Assembly: GCF_040054535.1 (NCBI RefSeq)
Contig: NC_090781.1
Span: 19,642,760-19,706,759, forward strand
Direction of reading: 5' to 3'
From: Antennarius striatus
Taxonomy: Eukaryota; Chordata; Actinopteri; Lophiiformes; Antennariidae
Length of the DNA: 64,000 nucleotides
The position numbers were made by a program, and so were the translations under genes. Below, one piece after another: positions 10,274-19,909 of this stretch (positions are counted from its first letter, which is position 1; the number at the start of each line of letters is the position of its first letter). The notes below the pieces were generated by a model that was given only the letters and a program-made list of their open reading frames with translations, had not been told where the DNA came from and ran no database searches.

Positions 10274-13200
10274 CTCCCCCTTCCCCCCAAGCACCTCATC
10301 GTGCCCCCCTTGGATGAACCAGTCTAAGCTATTTCTGATTGGCTGTGGCTGCTGCCTCACTTGATCCAGTGCGTTCTGGTCTGGCTGTTCTTCTTCTGGC
10401 TCCTCCTCCTCCTCTTCCTGCAACTCCTGCTCGTCCTGTGGTTGGTCCGGGTCCTCCTCCAGCTTCTGAGGCTGGCCTGCTTGAGCCATCTCCTCCTCCG
10501 CCAGCTCCCTCTTCCTCTCAGCCTCCCCCTCTCCATCTTCGTCTTTGTCTGTTAAGGTTTGGTGGAACTTATCCTCCTCTTGATGGTCCACCTAAGGGCA
10601 AGGCCATCATCAGAAATAATGATATTAATGAGTTGCCGTATTTAGAGTCCAGCTTCCATCTTGATATTAATCCAACGTTACCTTAGACTTTATGAGCTGA
10701 TGATCAGGATTTACTTTAAGTGGATGTTCTGATACTTTGTATTTCTGGATCTGCGGCACTATGGGCGCTACGGGCTCTACGGCAATGGCCTGCAGCTTCT
10801 CAGAAGGAGGGTGTGGCTCAGGCTGTCTCTGATTGGATGTCCTGCTCAGGGAATCCTTCAGCTGCTTGTATTCCTCCATTTGCACCTAGAGGGAGACACA
10901 AAACAACACAGGAACTAATAGGGATATTTCAGAAAAATATAAAACACTATGACATGCATGGGTGCATTTCTTCATTGAGAACATGGTAAAAAAAAAGATA
11001 ATTCTCATCACAAGCAACTCAATCAGGTGATTAAAAAATTATGGGACTTCTACCAGACAGATTAATTAGAGTTCCACAAATCTGAATTTAATAATGGTTG
11101 GGGGGGGGGGTGCCCCACAGCTTAAGACAACGATGCTGTTGCTCAAGGCAGAAACAAGTGAAACAAAGGAGAGGAAGGACGTTTCCAGATAATAATGTTG
11201 TTCCACTCGTCAGCAGTGAAGCTTCCCCTCTCTCACCTGAGCAGCAGCCAGCGCACTCTTGTGGTCTTCCAGCGTCAGTGTGAGCTGATCGTGAGCTGCC
11301 TTCAGGTCCTGATGGCGAACCTGAACGCAGAAAGGAAAACCAAACAGCTTTGATGTAGGCTTTAAACCTCCAATGTTTCCACTGCATTTTCACAAGTGAG
11401 TCATTACAGGTAGCTCGTACCACTATTGCCTCTTTGCACGAGATGGAGATGAACAAAAGCACCAGAATAGATTCCTTCTCACCTGTGAGTCCTGCAGCTG
11501 CATGTGAATGTCATGGTGGGCTTTTCTCAGCTGCTTGTTTTCCTCCCTCAGGTTATATATATTATCTGCCATCATAAATATTAATACCATTAACAGATGG
11601 CAAACATCTAAAAAAGATTCTTTACTATCGTTTTCAACTACATGCAGTTGTGTGCATAAAGAACCTTAGTATAGAAAATATACCTTAAAATATGTTTTAT
11701 AATGCCTGAGTAATCAGGAATGTGTAAGCATTATGATGTTTTTATTCATGCAGCATGTCATTAAGACAGAAGATGGAGACAAAGACAGACGGATGTGACC
11801 TGGAGGACGGAGAACCTCCACAGACACGCAGAGCCTTTGACAATGAACCGGTGTATGGGGGTGGAACCATACAACCATACAAGTCCGTACCTTTCATTTC
11901 AGTGATTTCCACCTGCTTGACCTGCTGGAGCTTCTCGTAGCGCTCCCTGTGCTCGTCCAGCAGCCGGTTATTGTCCTTGCTCTCGGATTCGTGCTGGTCC
12001 TGCAGCCCGTAGTACTGCTTCTTCAAGTCCTCGTGCTGATTCTGAGGGAGATAAGTCCAAAGTTTGTACTTTTATTTCATAAAAGGCATTTTGTCCTAAA
12101 TTATTACCCCAAAAGTTAACAATTAAGAATAAAGAAATTTGTATGTTAAGTTTGTGCGAGTTTGTGTGAGTGGTGGGGTGTGATGCTTGTCTCTACCTTT
12201 AGCATCTGGTGTTGCACTCGAAGTGAATTGTATCTGCTGATGGACTCTTGCTGTTGGAGCACGAGACAAAAAAAACAAACTCTAATGAACAACTTTGTTC
12301 TTCGGTCTTGTGAAGACTTGAATCACATCTGACAGCATCCTTCTAGTCTTCACAATTTAAAAAAGCAGCATAAGCAAATTTGTTGTCATAAGACATCAGT
12401 TAAAGGCTATGTTAAAAAAAAGCGAGGTAGTAATTATGTGGAGAAAGTACCTTTTCCTTGTTGAGAGACTGTTGTGTTTCCATTTTATGTGCCAGAAAAT
12501 CTAGAAAGCAGAAATAAGATGAGAGAATCTATTTTATTTCTTTTAAAGATTAAACTCATGTTCAGGAATTAAATGGAAAATTGTTGTGAAATAATTAAAT
12601 CTGAGAGAGAAAAATTACAAAAATATTTTATTGACTTACAGTACATTAATATGAAGCACATGCCTTTTAAGAAACTTGACTTGTAATGTCATGAATACCA
12701 TTCGTGTAATAATACTTTCCAGATAAGGTAAATTTCTAACTTCCCACTTGAACAGAAGAATATACCCCAAGAGTCAGAATTGAGCGCTGTTGTTATTTCT
12801 CCCACCTTCTTTGGCCTTTTTGTGCTCTAACCTCTCCTTCTGAAGCGACTTTTCCAGTCTGGAGCGATGCTCGTACACAACTGAACATTGAAGAACAGGT
12901 CGATGGAAAGAGAGGGAAGAAATGGAAGAAGAGAGACGGAGAGGAAAAACACACAGGTAGTTTAGTTTAGTTTTGTTGGGTCAAGTTGAACGAAAAGGAA
13001 ACACAGATACACCTGTAGGAATATCTATTCATCCAGACTGTGAATGCAGTGAATGACCCCCCCCCCCCCCAACAGAAATAATGAAACCAAGAATCCAGTC
13101 TCTGAGTCCGGTTCAATGACACTGAAAGAATTTGTGATGGAGACTCCTCCTCCTACAGGGAGGTGGGTGCAAACAACACACCCCCCCGCCAATATGTCGC

Positions 13201-15785
13201 TGAGACAATGCTGAGTCAGTCATTCAATCGAATTTCATGTATTTATTAGACATGACTCAGGAAAATAGATCCAGATCCACTGTTAGATAGCATCCCGTCA
13301 CTGTCAGTAACACTAATGGCTTGATTTCAAATGCTAAGAGGTGCCCTGAAGGAATTAGGTGCCATTTTTTAAACTCGGTTGGGGGGAGGGGGGGTTGACC
13401 TGGGGGCTGGGGTAACTAATGATATGTCCCTTTCTTCTTCAGAACACCAACCCGACAGATTCCAGGACAAACTGTGAGATTTGCAAACCTTCAGATAACT
13501 GAATGAGTACTGCAAAACTAAAAAGGAGAATTCTTAGGAGTTGAGAATGTGGAAGCAAAACAAAGACTAAGCAAAAAAAAATGAGGAGGGCAAAGACAAG
13601 AGAAAAAGAAAACAGGAAATGGGTCCATTCAACAAAACGTATGTGAGAAAGAGAGTCATGAGCCCATAAATTTAGTCAAGTCAGTTGAAATTTTTATCTG
13701 TATTGCACCAAAGCCCAGACAAAGTCAAGACATTTCCAAGAAATGACCACCATAAAAACTGGAGGTGATGGAAGCAATAAAAAGATTTAAAAACATCAGA
13801 ATGGAAGCATATAATAAAAACCATCATGGTGACTGAGGTGTGGGATTGCTGCCTTTGACAAAAACCTTAAGGAAATCCAGCTCGTCTTGTTCTCGCAGCA
13901 ATCAGGTTGCCTCTCAGAACACGTTAACCAACCTGACATGCAGGTATGCCTACGACCCCACTGATACTGATTTTCCTTTCCAGACAGCACCTGTCAAATC
14001 GCTTCCGAGTGGTTGCGCCGTCAGTTTATACGTTTACTATCCAACATCGATTCGTCCATGCAAAGTCAAAACTAAAAGGAAAGATCAAAAACTTTTCTTT
14101 CATTTTGTGTGAAGGGTTAAAATTAACTTGGTGGAGGTGGTAACATTTACACCAACATTTTCCGCCTGACGAAGACTAACAGCAGTCCTCGCTCAATCTC
14201 ATACGCTAAGATTAGTCAAATATGGTTTGAAGAATTTAATTTGATTAATATATTGAGCTTTAAACCAACAGGAGAGATTTTATTTTAGTTAGGCGTGCCT
14301 TTTTAGTATGTGAATGAATTTATGGATTAACAACAATTTATTAAACAAACAGGTCCGGATCCGTGAGTATCTGACACACGATCTGATACCTACATGCGGA
14401 CACCTGTTCTGAACAAACTGAACAGGGCGGAGTAGACCGTCTGACTGCCGCTAGCTGCACAACACAAAGAAAGACATCCTGGAAGCATAGCGCAGTCTGA
14501 CTTATAAATGTGTTTACATGGAGGGAGTAAATCCTTAAGTCAAGACTGAGTGAGGGCATTCAAACACTATCCAAGCAGTTGGCTAATACTGAAGGTTTCA
14601 GACATAAAATCTAAATATAAACCTGTTTAAATGATGACTTATGCTGATTAAATAACTGGTGACTTTAACCAATCAGGTTTATAAAATCCATAAATCTCGA
14701 CTTAGGGAATGCACAGGGGTTACTACAGTTAACGACTATGAGTTTTGATGGCCTAGTTGTATTTCAGTCACTAGGGTGGACATTATTGCATTATCACGAT
14801 CATCATCATCATCATAAATCCTAAACAGCATCAAGTGGTATCAGCCCTCACTGAAAAATGACATGAGTTACAGAGAAAATGAGTTCTTGGTCACCCATGC
14901 ACTAAGCTGATAACATGATGAAGACTTTACAACACTTTCTTGACATGGAAAGAAAACCATGACATTGTCAATCATCCAATTATTATTAAGAGTTGGAGTT
15001 ATCAACTAACATAATAGTTTTCCATAACATAATTATTAATCTTGACAATAGCATGAGATTCATCTTCTTGAACCTGAGGCTTCATTATCTCAACTGCTTC
15101 ATAGGCAGTCCCTCTTTATACAGTGGTTCAGGAGTAAATCAGATTACTTTCTGCATTAGTTATACATGCGTTGGTAATTATATTCTGACTGGCCCTTTCT
15201 TTAAAATATAAAAAATGAATAAACCATGCCATATCTCACAATTCTGAAGAGATCCAGGCCATACCAAAAACTGCCTAAAACGATAACCCCTTTTTCCTCA
15301 TCCCAAGACCCACCCATAAAAACTCCAAATGTGCCACTGCCACCCACTGGGCTTTTTTGTTTAGGCTAACAGAAGTAAAGTCTGAGGGTTTGGAGGTGCT
15401 GCCTACAAGCCGAATTGAAGTACAGTTCTTCATGAATCACATTAAGAAGTCAAAATATTTCAAAAAGTGGAACCGATGGACACGAAGCACGAAAACAATA
15501 AAGTGGGGGGTTTTGTAGGGGGAGTCTGGTGTGACATTCGCCCCGCGGCTGTCACCTGATCAGGGAGCCTTCAATCACATCACCTCCGCTGTGTTTACCT
15601 TGGAGCTGCGCCGACAGGGACTCTTGGTGTTGCTGGTACTTCAGTGCCATCGCCTCTGTCCTCTTGAGCTGCTTTTGCATCTCATAGGAGATCATCCCTC
15701 CATAGAAAACCCCGCAGACAGCCGAGATGAGGAGGAGACATGTGAAGATCTTACGTTGCCTCCGCGAGCAGACCCCGGTCCCCAT
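7104..15785 (-). CDS. golim4: Golgi integral membrane protein 4 (GPP130), complete
   Basis: Type II membrane protein that cycles between cis-Golgi and endosomes; the mammalian protein is known for manganese-induced lysosomal sorting and retrograde traffic. Sixteen coding exons, all GT-AG and phase-consistent, give 683 residues (human about 696). The N-terminus MGTGVCSRRQRKIF is cytoplasmic, followed by one membrane segment (about 14-34), then KYQQHQESLSAQLQ and the conserved coiled-coil stem (VVYEHRSRLEKSLQKERLEHKKAKE, to about residue 250). A Gln/Glu/Arg-rich helix (about 374-465) and a long acidic tail follow, including PEDDPNNQGEDEFEEAEE and MAGNPDQQED, ending NRRAEM-stop as in mammals. 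Identity rests on these segments. Teleosts may have two copies; which one this is cannot be told. Intron 1 (2.7 kb) is the longest. The gene is convergent with the LRR gene and divergent from veph1. Confidence 0.96.
8201..8287 (-). CDS. golim4: golim4 exon 15
   Basis: 29 codons, about residues 605-633: AQEDIGGQKTEEEMEDEGED then PYNEENIDQ. Acidic luminal tail; both boundaries are in phase 0. Confidence 0.9.
8659..8727 (-). CDS. golim4: golim4 exon 14
   Basis: 23 codons, about residues 582-604, with the family-diagnostic MAGNPDQQEDTLDDQYQED. Acceptor TTTTTAG, donor GAG|GTATGT. Confidence 0.92.
8846..9046 (-). CDS. golim4: golim4 exon 13
   Basis: 67 codons, about residues 515-581. It starts GADGELDPEDDPNNQGEDEF, closely matching the mammalian acidic luminal segment, then diverges. 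The donor GTG|GTGAGT follows a GTGGTG repeat, so a three-base shift of the splice site is possible. Confidence 0.9.
9240..9310 (-). CDS. golim4: golim4 exon 12
   Basis: 24 codons, about residues 491-514: ERDVHMLHEEEEHKGGHKAL then VHHQ. His/Glu-rich. Phase 1 in, phase 0 out. Confidence 0.85.
9428..9504 (-). CDS. golim4: golim4 exon 11
   Basis: About residues 465-490: KKIEYENIDNDIVQGEDDRH, matching the mammalian MDNDIVQGAED region. Phase 2 in, phase 1 out. Confidence 0.9.
9623..9897 (-). CDS. golim4: golim4 exon 10, Gln/Arg-rich helix
   Basis: About residues 374-464. After GLHPALVAQREARAHVERVK comes SAYEQQQEQQRLEAQQAEE and further RQxEALKAQR-type heptads. A long charged helix is expected. The upstream acceptor CTGAAAG is weak but is the only one keeping phase 0 with exon 9. 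Confidence 0.88.
10203..10271. repeat. (GT)n microsatellite in golim4 intron 9
   Basis: Interrupted GT tract, CA on the golim4 sense strand, starting about 90 bases downstream of the exon 9 donor. Confidence 0.95.
10361..10591 (-). CDS. golim4: golim4 exon 9, acidic segment
   Basis: 77 codons, about residues 297-373. Contains ELAEEEMAQAGQPQKLEEDP, comparable to mammalian EEEMEQVGQAEHLEE, then a Glu-rich run. The donor CAA|GTGAGG is in phase 0. The frame stays open through the following intron to about 10166, so intron retention would not truncate at once. Confidence 0.9.
10682..10885 (-). CDS. golim4: golim4 exon 8
   Basis: 68 codons, about residues 229-296. Begins VQMEEYKQLKDSLSR, the end of the conserved coiled coil, then a Pro-rich less conserved linker. 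Confidence 0.92.
11237..11320 (-). CDS. golim4: golim4 exon 7
   Basis: 28 codons, residues about 201-228: VRHQDLKAAHDQLTLTLEDH then KSALAAAQ. Coiled-coil stem, strongly conserved. Confidence 0.94.
11483..11565 (-). CDS. golim4: golim4 exon 6
   Basis: 28 codons, residues about 173-200: DNIYNLREENKQLRKAHHDI then HMQLQDSQ. Coiled-coil stem. Confidence 0.94.
11891..12041 (-). CDS. golim4: golim4 exon 5
   Basis: 50 codons plus one base, residues about 123-172. Starts NQHEDLKKQYYGLQDQHESE and ends KLQQVKQVEITEMK. Coiled-coil stem; donor AAAG|GTACGG. Confidence 0.94.
12197..12250 (-). CDS. golim4: golim4 exon 4
   Basis: 18 codons, residues 105-122: QESISRYNSLRVQHQMLK, matching mammalian SRYSALNVQHQMLK. 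Confidence 0.93.
12451..12500 (-). CDS. golim4: golim4 exon 3
   Basis: A 50-base exon, residues 88-104: DFLAHKMETQQSLNKEK. Phase 1 in, phase 0 out. Too short to stand out as an open frame on its own. Confidence 0.92.
12806..12880 (-). CDS. golim4: golim4 exon 2
   Basis: 25 codons, residues 63-87: VVYEHRSRLEKSLQKERLEH then KKAKE, almost identical to the mammalian protein. Start of the luminal coiled coil. Confidence 0.95.
12881..15598. other. golim4: golim4 intron 1
   Basis: 2.7 kb with no exon-like sequence. It holds poly-C/poly-G runs (near 13061 and 13381) and a short dispersed repeat fragment at about 13676-13750. The rest is AT-rich unique-looking DNA. Confidence 0.6.
13676..13750. repeat. 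Fragment resembling a teleost dispersed repeat
   Basis: The order of motifs (AGTTGAAATTTTTATCTGTA then TTGCACCAAAG, followed by AAGACATTTCCAAG) resembles the widespread fish repeat carrying 'TTTATTTGTATAGCRCCAAA ... CACTTTCCA'. Short and diverged; the call is from memory. Confidence 0.4.
15599..15785 (-). CDS. golim4: golim4 exon 1, start codon and membrane anchor
   Basis: The start at 15785 is chosen because MGTGVCSRRQRKIF aligns with the GPP130 N-terminus; the frame is open further upstream but unconserved. Next comes the signal anchor FTCLLLISAVCGVFYGGMIS and then ALKYQQHQESLSAQLQ. The donor is CCAAG|GTAAAC, phase 1. Confidence 0.95.
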
Positions 15786-16200
15786 GTTGCTTCGGCTCCC
15801 CTCCCCGCCGTGAGAGTGAGAAAACCCCGACACAGCCTCCGGAAACTTCCGACTCAACTTTTTACCTCCAGGTGGAAAAAAATTAAGGACACCCTCTCCC
15901 AGCACTACTCGAACATTCCCATGCAGAAACAGGAGTTATATGTTCATGTTTACCGATGAAGACATAGTCCCTGCGACGCGTCCCTGCCACTTCAAAAGTC
16001 GCCGCTCATAGTTTTCGCTTGACTTCACCTCAAACTCATGGGTGTTGAGACACGGATTGAAACGAGAAAGACGAGTCCTGCCTCCCTTTTGCAACCTTTA
16101 GCTTTTCAATGCAAACACGCTTAATGGAAAAGTGACGGCTCCAGTCCCCGAGGAGGCCTCCGGAGCTCCTTTAACTTCAGTTACGTGTCAGCGCAGCAGC
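15786..16200 (-). promoter_or_regulatory. golim4: golim4 5' UTR and promoter region
   Basis: GC- and CpG-richer sequence directly upstream of the start codon, with no TATA box in a convincing position. The transcription start cannot be fixed from sequence alone. Confidence 0.4.
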
Positions 16201-16559
16201 TGCCTGCCATCCACCACTGTTACACCGAAGGAAGTCCCGCCTCCCAGCAACTCCTAACTTTCTGTAACCCCGCCCACAGAGTAGAAGATCTGTTTTGATT
16301 GGTTGTTGGAGTGGTCGATCAAACAGCAGCGCGTCGTCCTCTGACAAAGATTTGTTGTAATCCTGTAATGATTTACTGAATAACTGCAAAAAATTTGTCA
16401 TCTGAACTATTTTTTTTCTAAAAGCAGGGTATTTAAAGCAGAACATAACTTGAAAATAGAATAATACAATTACACTGAAGGGATTTACAAACACAGCTTA
16501 TTCTTGACTTTTCACAATGTATGGATTCTACTAAAAAAAACCTGTTTAGCGACACACCC

Positions 16560-17030
16560 CTTGTGAAAAGGCTAGAAATACAGGAAATGCAACAGCTGGA
16601 ACACTATGGTATGGACATTGAACAAGTCATGGGGGAAGTATTTGCCCACCATTCTGTAATGGGTGTCAACACCAGCATCACATACCCATAGGACAGAAAA
16701 CAACAGTCGGTCCACACCCTGGTTAACTATAGCCAAAGGCTCCCTATCAGGACTGACCGGGGCCTCTTTAATGCCTGAGGTGTGACAAACTTCAAACCTG
16801 GTGACCTAACAACAAGCTGTGCCCAGTTTCTTGGTTCTGTTTTGGCCGCTGACCTGAACCACATCGAACACATGTTTGGTTTGCGATAATAAGTGCAGCA
16901 GCATCAACATCCTGCACAGAGACAGTTGGCATCAGGCCGCCGTTCCACATTACCAGAGGTTGTGTCATCCAAGGATGACATGGAGGATTAGTGCTACAGT
17001 CAATGGTGGGGACACAGGTTGTGTAATCTG
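16560..17030 (+). mobile_element. Decayed Tc1/mariner-like transposase remnant
   Basis: The plus strand encodes ADLNHIEHMFGLR near 16850, the equivalent of the Tc1 motif PDLNPIEHxWD. About 100 bases later it reads RISATVNGGD, like the family C-terminal AVIQANGGHTRY. Stops and frame changes break it throughout. No inverted terminal repeats were identified, so limits are approximate. Confidence 0.45.
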
Positions 17031-17402
17031 AATAAGAATAAGAATTTAGGTTGATTTCATACAAATTTGTGAATGATTACATTTAAAATCTGTGAGTTTG
17101 TCACTATTTACTGTGTTGATCAGATTGAAATTTCGTATGAATGACGTTAAGCATGTATTTAAAAGTAACAGTATACCACAATATGGTGTCAGCAACCATT
17201 CAATCCAGATAAACAATATCCAAAGCAATTACTCACCTGTTTCCATGTTAGTCTGGATTTCTTATTTAAAGCAGGATTCCAATTTTTTGGGAGGACTCAT
17301 TTAATCACATTTACCACAGGCTTCCTTTCAATTTCACTCAATATTTAATTTTTTTTTTGGAATTGTGATCTAGAAATAACCCTCCGAAACAGAGCAGTTG
17401 TA

Positions 17403-17559
17403 ATGGTGTGGCAGTAGCTCAGACCACCAAGTCTTGGTGTCTGGGCGCTGCTAGTTCACTTCCTGAGTACTGCCGAGGTGCCCCTGAGAAAGGCACCTTC
17501 TCCTTACAAATGAGAGCTGCCCCCCACTCTACCTCCCATTATCTGCATACCCACAGGCC

Positions 17560-17560
<1 letters not shown>
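17403..17560 (+). repeat. tRNA-derived SINE remnant
   Basis: Begins GTGTGGCAGTAGCTCAGA, resembling a tRNA A-box region. It then carries CTGCCGAGGTGCCCCTGAGA and AAGGCACC, the conserved body of common fish SINEs. It is followed directly by the (GT)n tract that probably grew from its tail. Confidence 0.6.

Positions 17561-17561
<1 letters not shown>

Positions 17562-17630
<69 letters not shown>
17562..17630. repeat. (GT)n microsatellite
   Basis: About 34 uninterrupted GT units at the end of the SINE remnant. Confidence 0.97.
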
Positions 17631-17633
<3 letters not shown>

Positions 17634-19420
17634 GCCTGCACGATATATTTATATACGTGTGGGGAAAAAAATGAATTTCCCTACCACGAATATTAAAGGA
17701 CTGATGTATTTATTTTAAAAAAAACAAGCGTGTCTGAACATGCAAGGATTTTTTCAAGGCTTACATGACTTAAACAATTCATGATAGTCAGTGTGGAAAC
17801 ATACTGACGCCATCCCCTTTCTGCTGATTCTCATGCACAACAGCACCATTGTCTTCAATGTCTGGGTCTAATTTTGACACACAGTCTGCACACACAAACA
17901 AATTGATTTCACCTCACAATTCAAACGCAACAACAAGTACTGTTTTTCATGGACTGGGCCCCTCTGGGATCCCACCATGACAACAATGCTGGAGATCTCT
18001 CCACAGGATCATGGCACTACTAACTGGCACTATTCACTGCTCACGTACAAACCCTGTTATAGTTTTTGATATTATAGTTCATTTTAGTGACTTCCACTTA
18101 TTTACATGCAGTTAGGCCTCTAATTGAAGACACGGAGGGAGGTGAACGAGCCAAAACCTCAAAATTAACAGCAAAATCCCAATATCTAGTTAAAATAGAG
18201 CAATGTATGCCCAGTAAACCTGGAGATATAATGTACCATCGCTATTCCACATGACACAGCCAATTAAACACAGAAGCAAATAATCCCTTACCCTTTAAAA
18301 AAAAACAGTTTGCTCCTGTAAATATCTTTGTATCTATCTACATGTGTTCTTTCATGTTAGAAAAGACAACATGCCATTTTTGCTCCATCAACGACATCAC
18401 AAGTGGCCACTAACAAACGGTTCACATCAGAGAAAACGGAGCTGTGTGCAGCCCTCTATTGGTCTCGGTTGGATTATGCCCAATTAGGTAGCCACACACT
18501 TCTGGTTTACATGGTATCCCAACACAGATTGTCTCTGTTGTCAGCAGCTGACTGCTATTTGACTTCGAAACCAGCACAGTTTTTGTTTTTTACTTTGTAT
18601 ATTTATCTCCACGATACCAATATTTGCATAATCTTTTGCTATTTTTTAGCTGACACATAAAAATAAGGATGGGACCAAATTCACAATGGCCCTGTTATGA
18701 GGCATGAGACGAGGAAGTCTGACACTGCTATCAGACCGGATGCTTCTTATCTCTGTCACAGCAAACATTAAAATTATCACCCAATGAAGACACTCAGTGG
18801 CTTAAAGTGTAATATCAGGCTCAATGCGGTATAAAACGTGAGTAAATTCCATAAAGACGTCATTTGTGAAGTACAATTTTTTATTCATACTTATGAATGA
18901 TAAAACATACAAAGAACAATAAAACAACATAAAATAAACAGTGTTGTACCGTCTAAGAATGTTTCAGACAATTTCTAACACTCTCTCTTGGTCAGTCAGA
19001 TTCAATATCCAAGCGCTCCTGTTTTAACAGGATTTATTCTACTGTTAGGAATAGTCAACATATGTCATATTCTTATGTGCAGTATTTTTAGATTTCTCCA
19101 TCATGCTCTAACTGTCTGTGTTTTGCTGATCTGTGCCAGCAGCCCTAAAAAAAATCACATGCTTTTGGTTTGAGGACAAAATTATTTTTCACACCCTGGA
19201 AACTTCAGTCGTCTTTTCAGGCTTCATGTCTAACAGATGGTATCTGGGGAAATGCCTCCACCTGCTGATCACATGGCGGCAGCGGCAGTTACACGCTCAA
19301 TAAATGTGTGTTTTGTTTTGTTTTTTTAAAAGTATTATAAAATGAGTGACATTTACTGAAAAAAATGGCCTATTGACAATCCCATATATTTTTACTATTA
19401 TTATTTAGTTTAATTTTCAC

Positions 19421-19465
<45 letters not shown>
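19421..19465. repeat. (TAA)n microsatellite
   Basis: About 14 TAA units in AT-rich intergenic DNA upstream of veph1. Confidence 0.95.
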
Positions 19466-19639
19466 TAATTATTACTATAATTATTATTAATGTCAAAAAT
19501 TCGGCCTCAATGAAAAATAATTTACGAGATTACATTTTTTGATCAAACAATTTGCATTTATGTCTGATTTTCAAGTATTTAATTTGTCTGTTTACTTTAT
19601 TATTTTATGTACAGCTTTTCTGATCCATCACACACTTTA

Positions 19640-19909
19640 AAGATGTGGAATACGTCTTCAGACTGTGCGGGTGGGGGTCCGGTATCGCGCTCCATCCACC
19701 TGTTGTCTTGACGCGCTGCTTTCAGCCGCGCGGTGGCGCTCTTTCCTGCGGCAGACGAGGATGAACACAATTGGCGCTCTGTGGGGGAACTTGAAGCGGA
19801 GCATGGGCAGTTGGAGTTGATATGTGCCGCTTCACACGGCCGTTTTGGAGGTGTCTGACCGAAAGCTCCACGTCCAGCGTCGGTGCGTCCTTGTCCTACG
19901 CCGTCGCAG
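19640..19909 (+). promoter_or_regulatory. veph1: Probable veph1 promoter and 5' noncoding exon
   Basis: A CpG-rich island in otherwise AT-rich DNA ends at a good donor, GTCGCAG|GTAGGC at 19909/19910. It lies on the plus strand in the right place for the first exon of veph1, 6.3 kb before its start codon. An upstream ATG at 19822 opens a short frame that would be a uORF. The exon start is not determinable, and linkage to veph1 is inferred. Confidence 0.45.

Larger units (their letters stand above)
16201..19640. other. Intergenic region between divergent golim4 and veph1
   Basis: No gene recognised. Contains a decayed Tc1-like transposase (about 16560-17030), a SINE remnant (about 17403-17560), a (GT)n tract and a (TAA)n tract. 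The remainder is AT-rich. Confidence 0.55.

Noticed and set aside
17403..17480. tRNA-like sequence with an A-box-like start
   Set aside because: It does not fold as a full tRNA cloverleaf and runs into a SINE body, so it is reported as a SINE remnant, not a tRNA gene.
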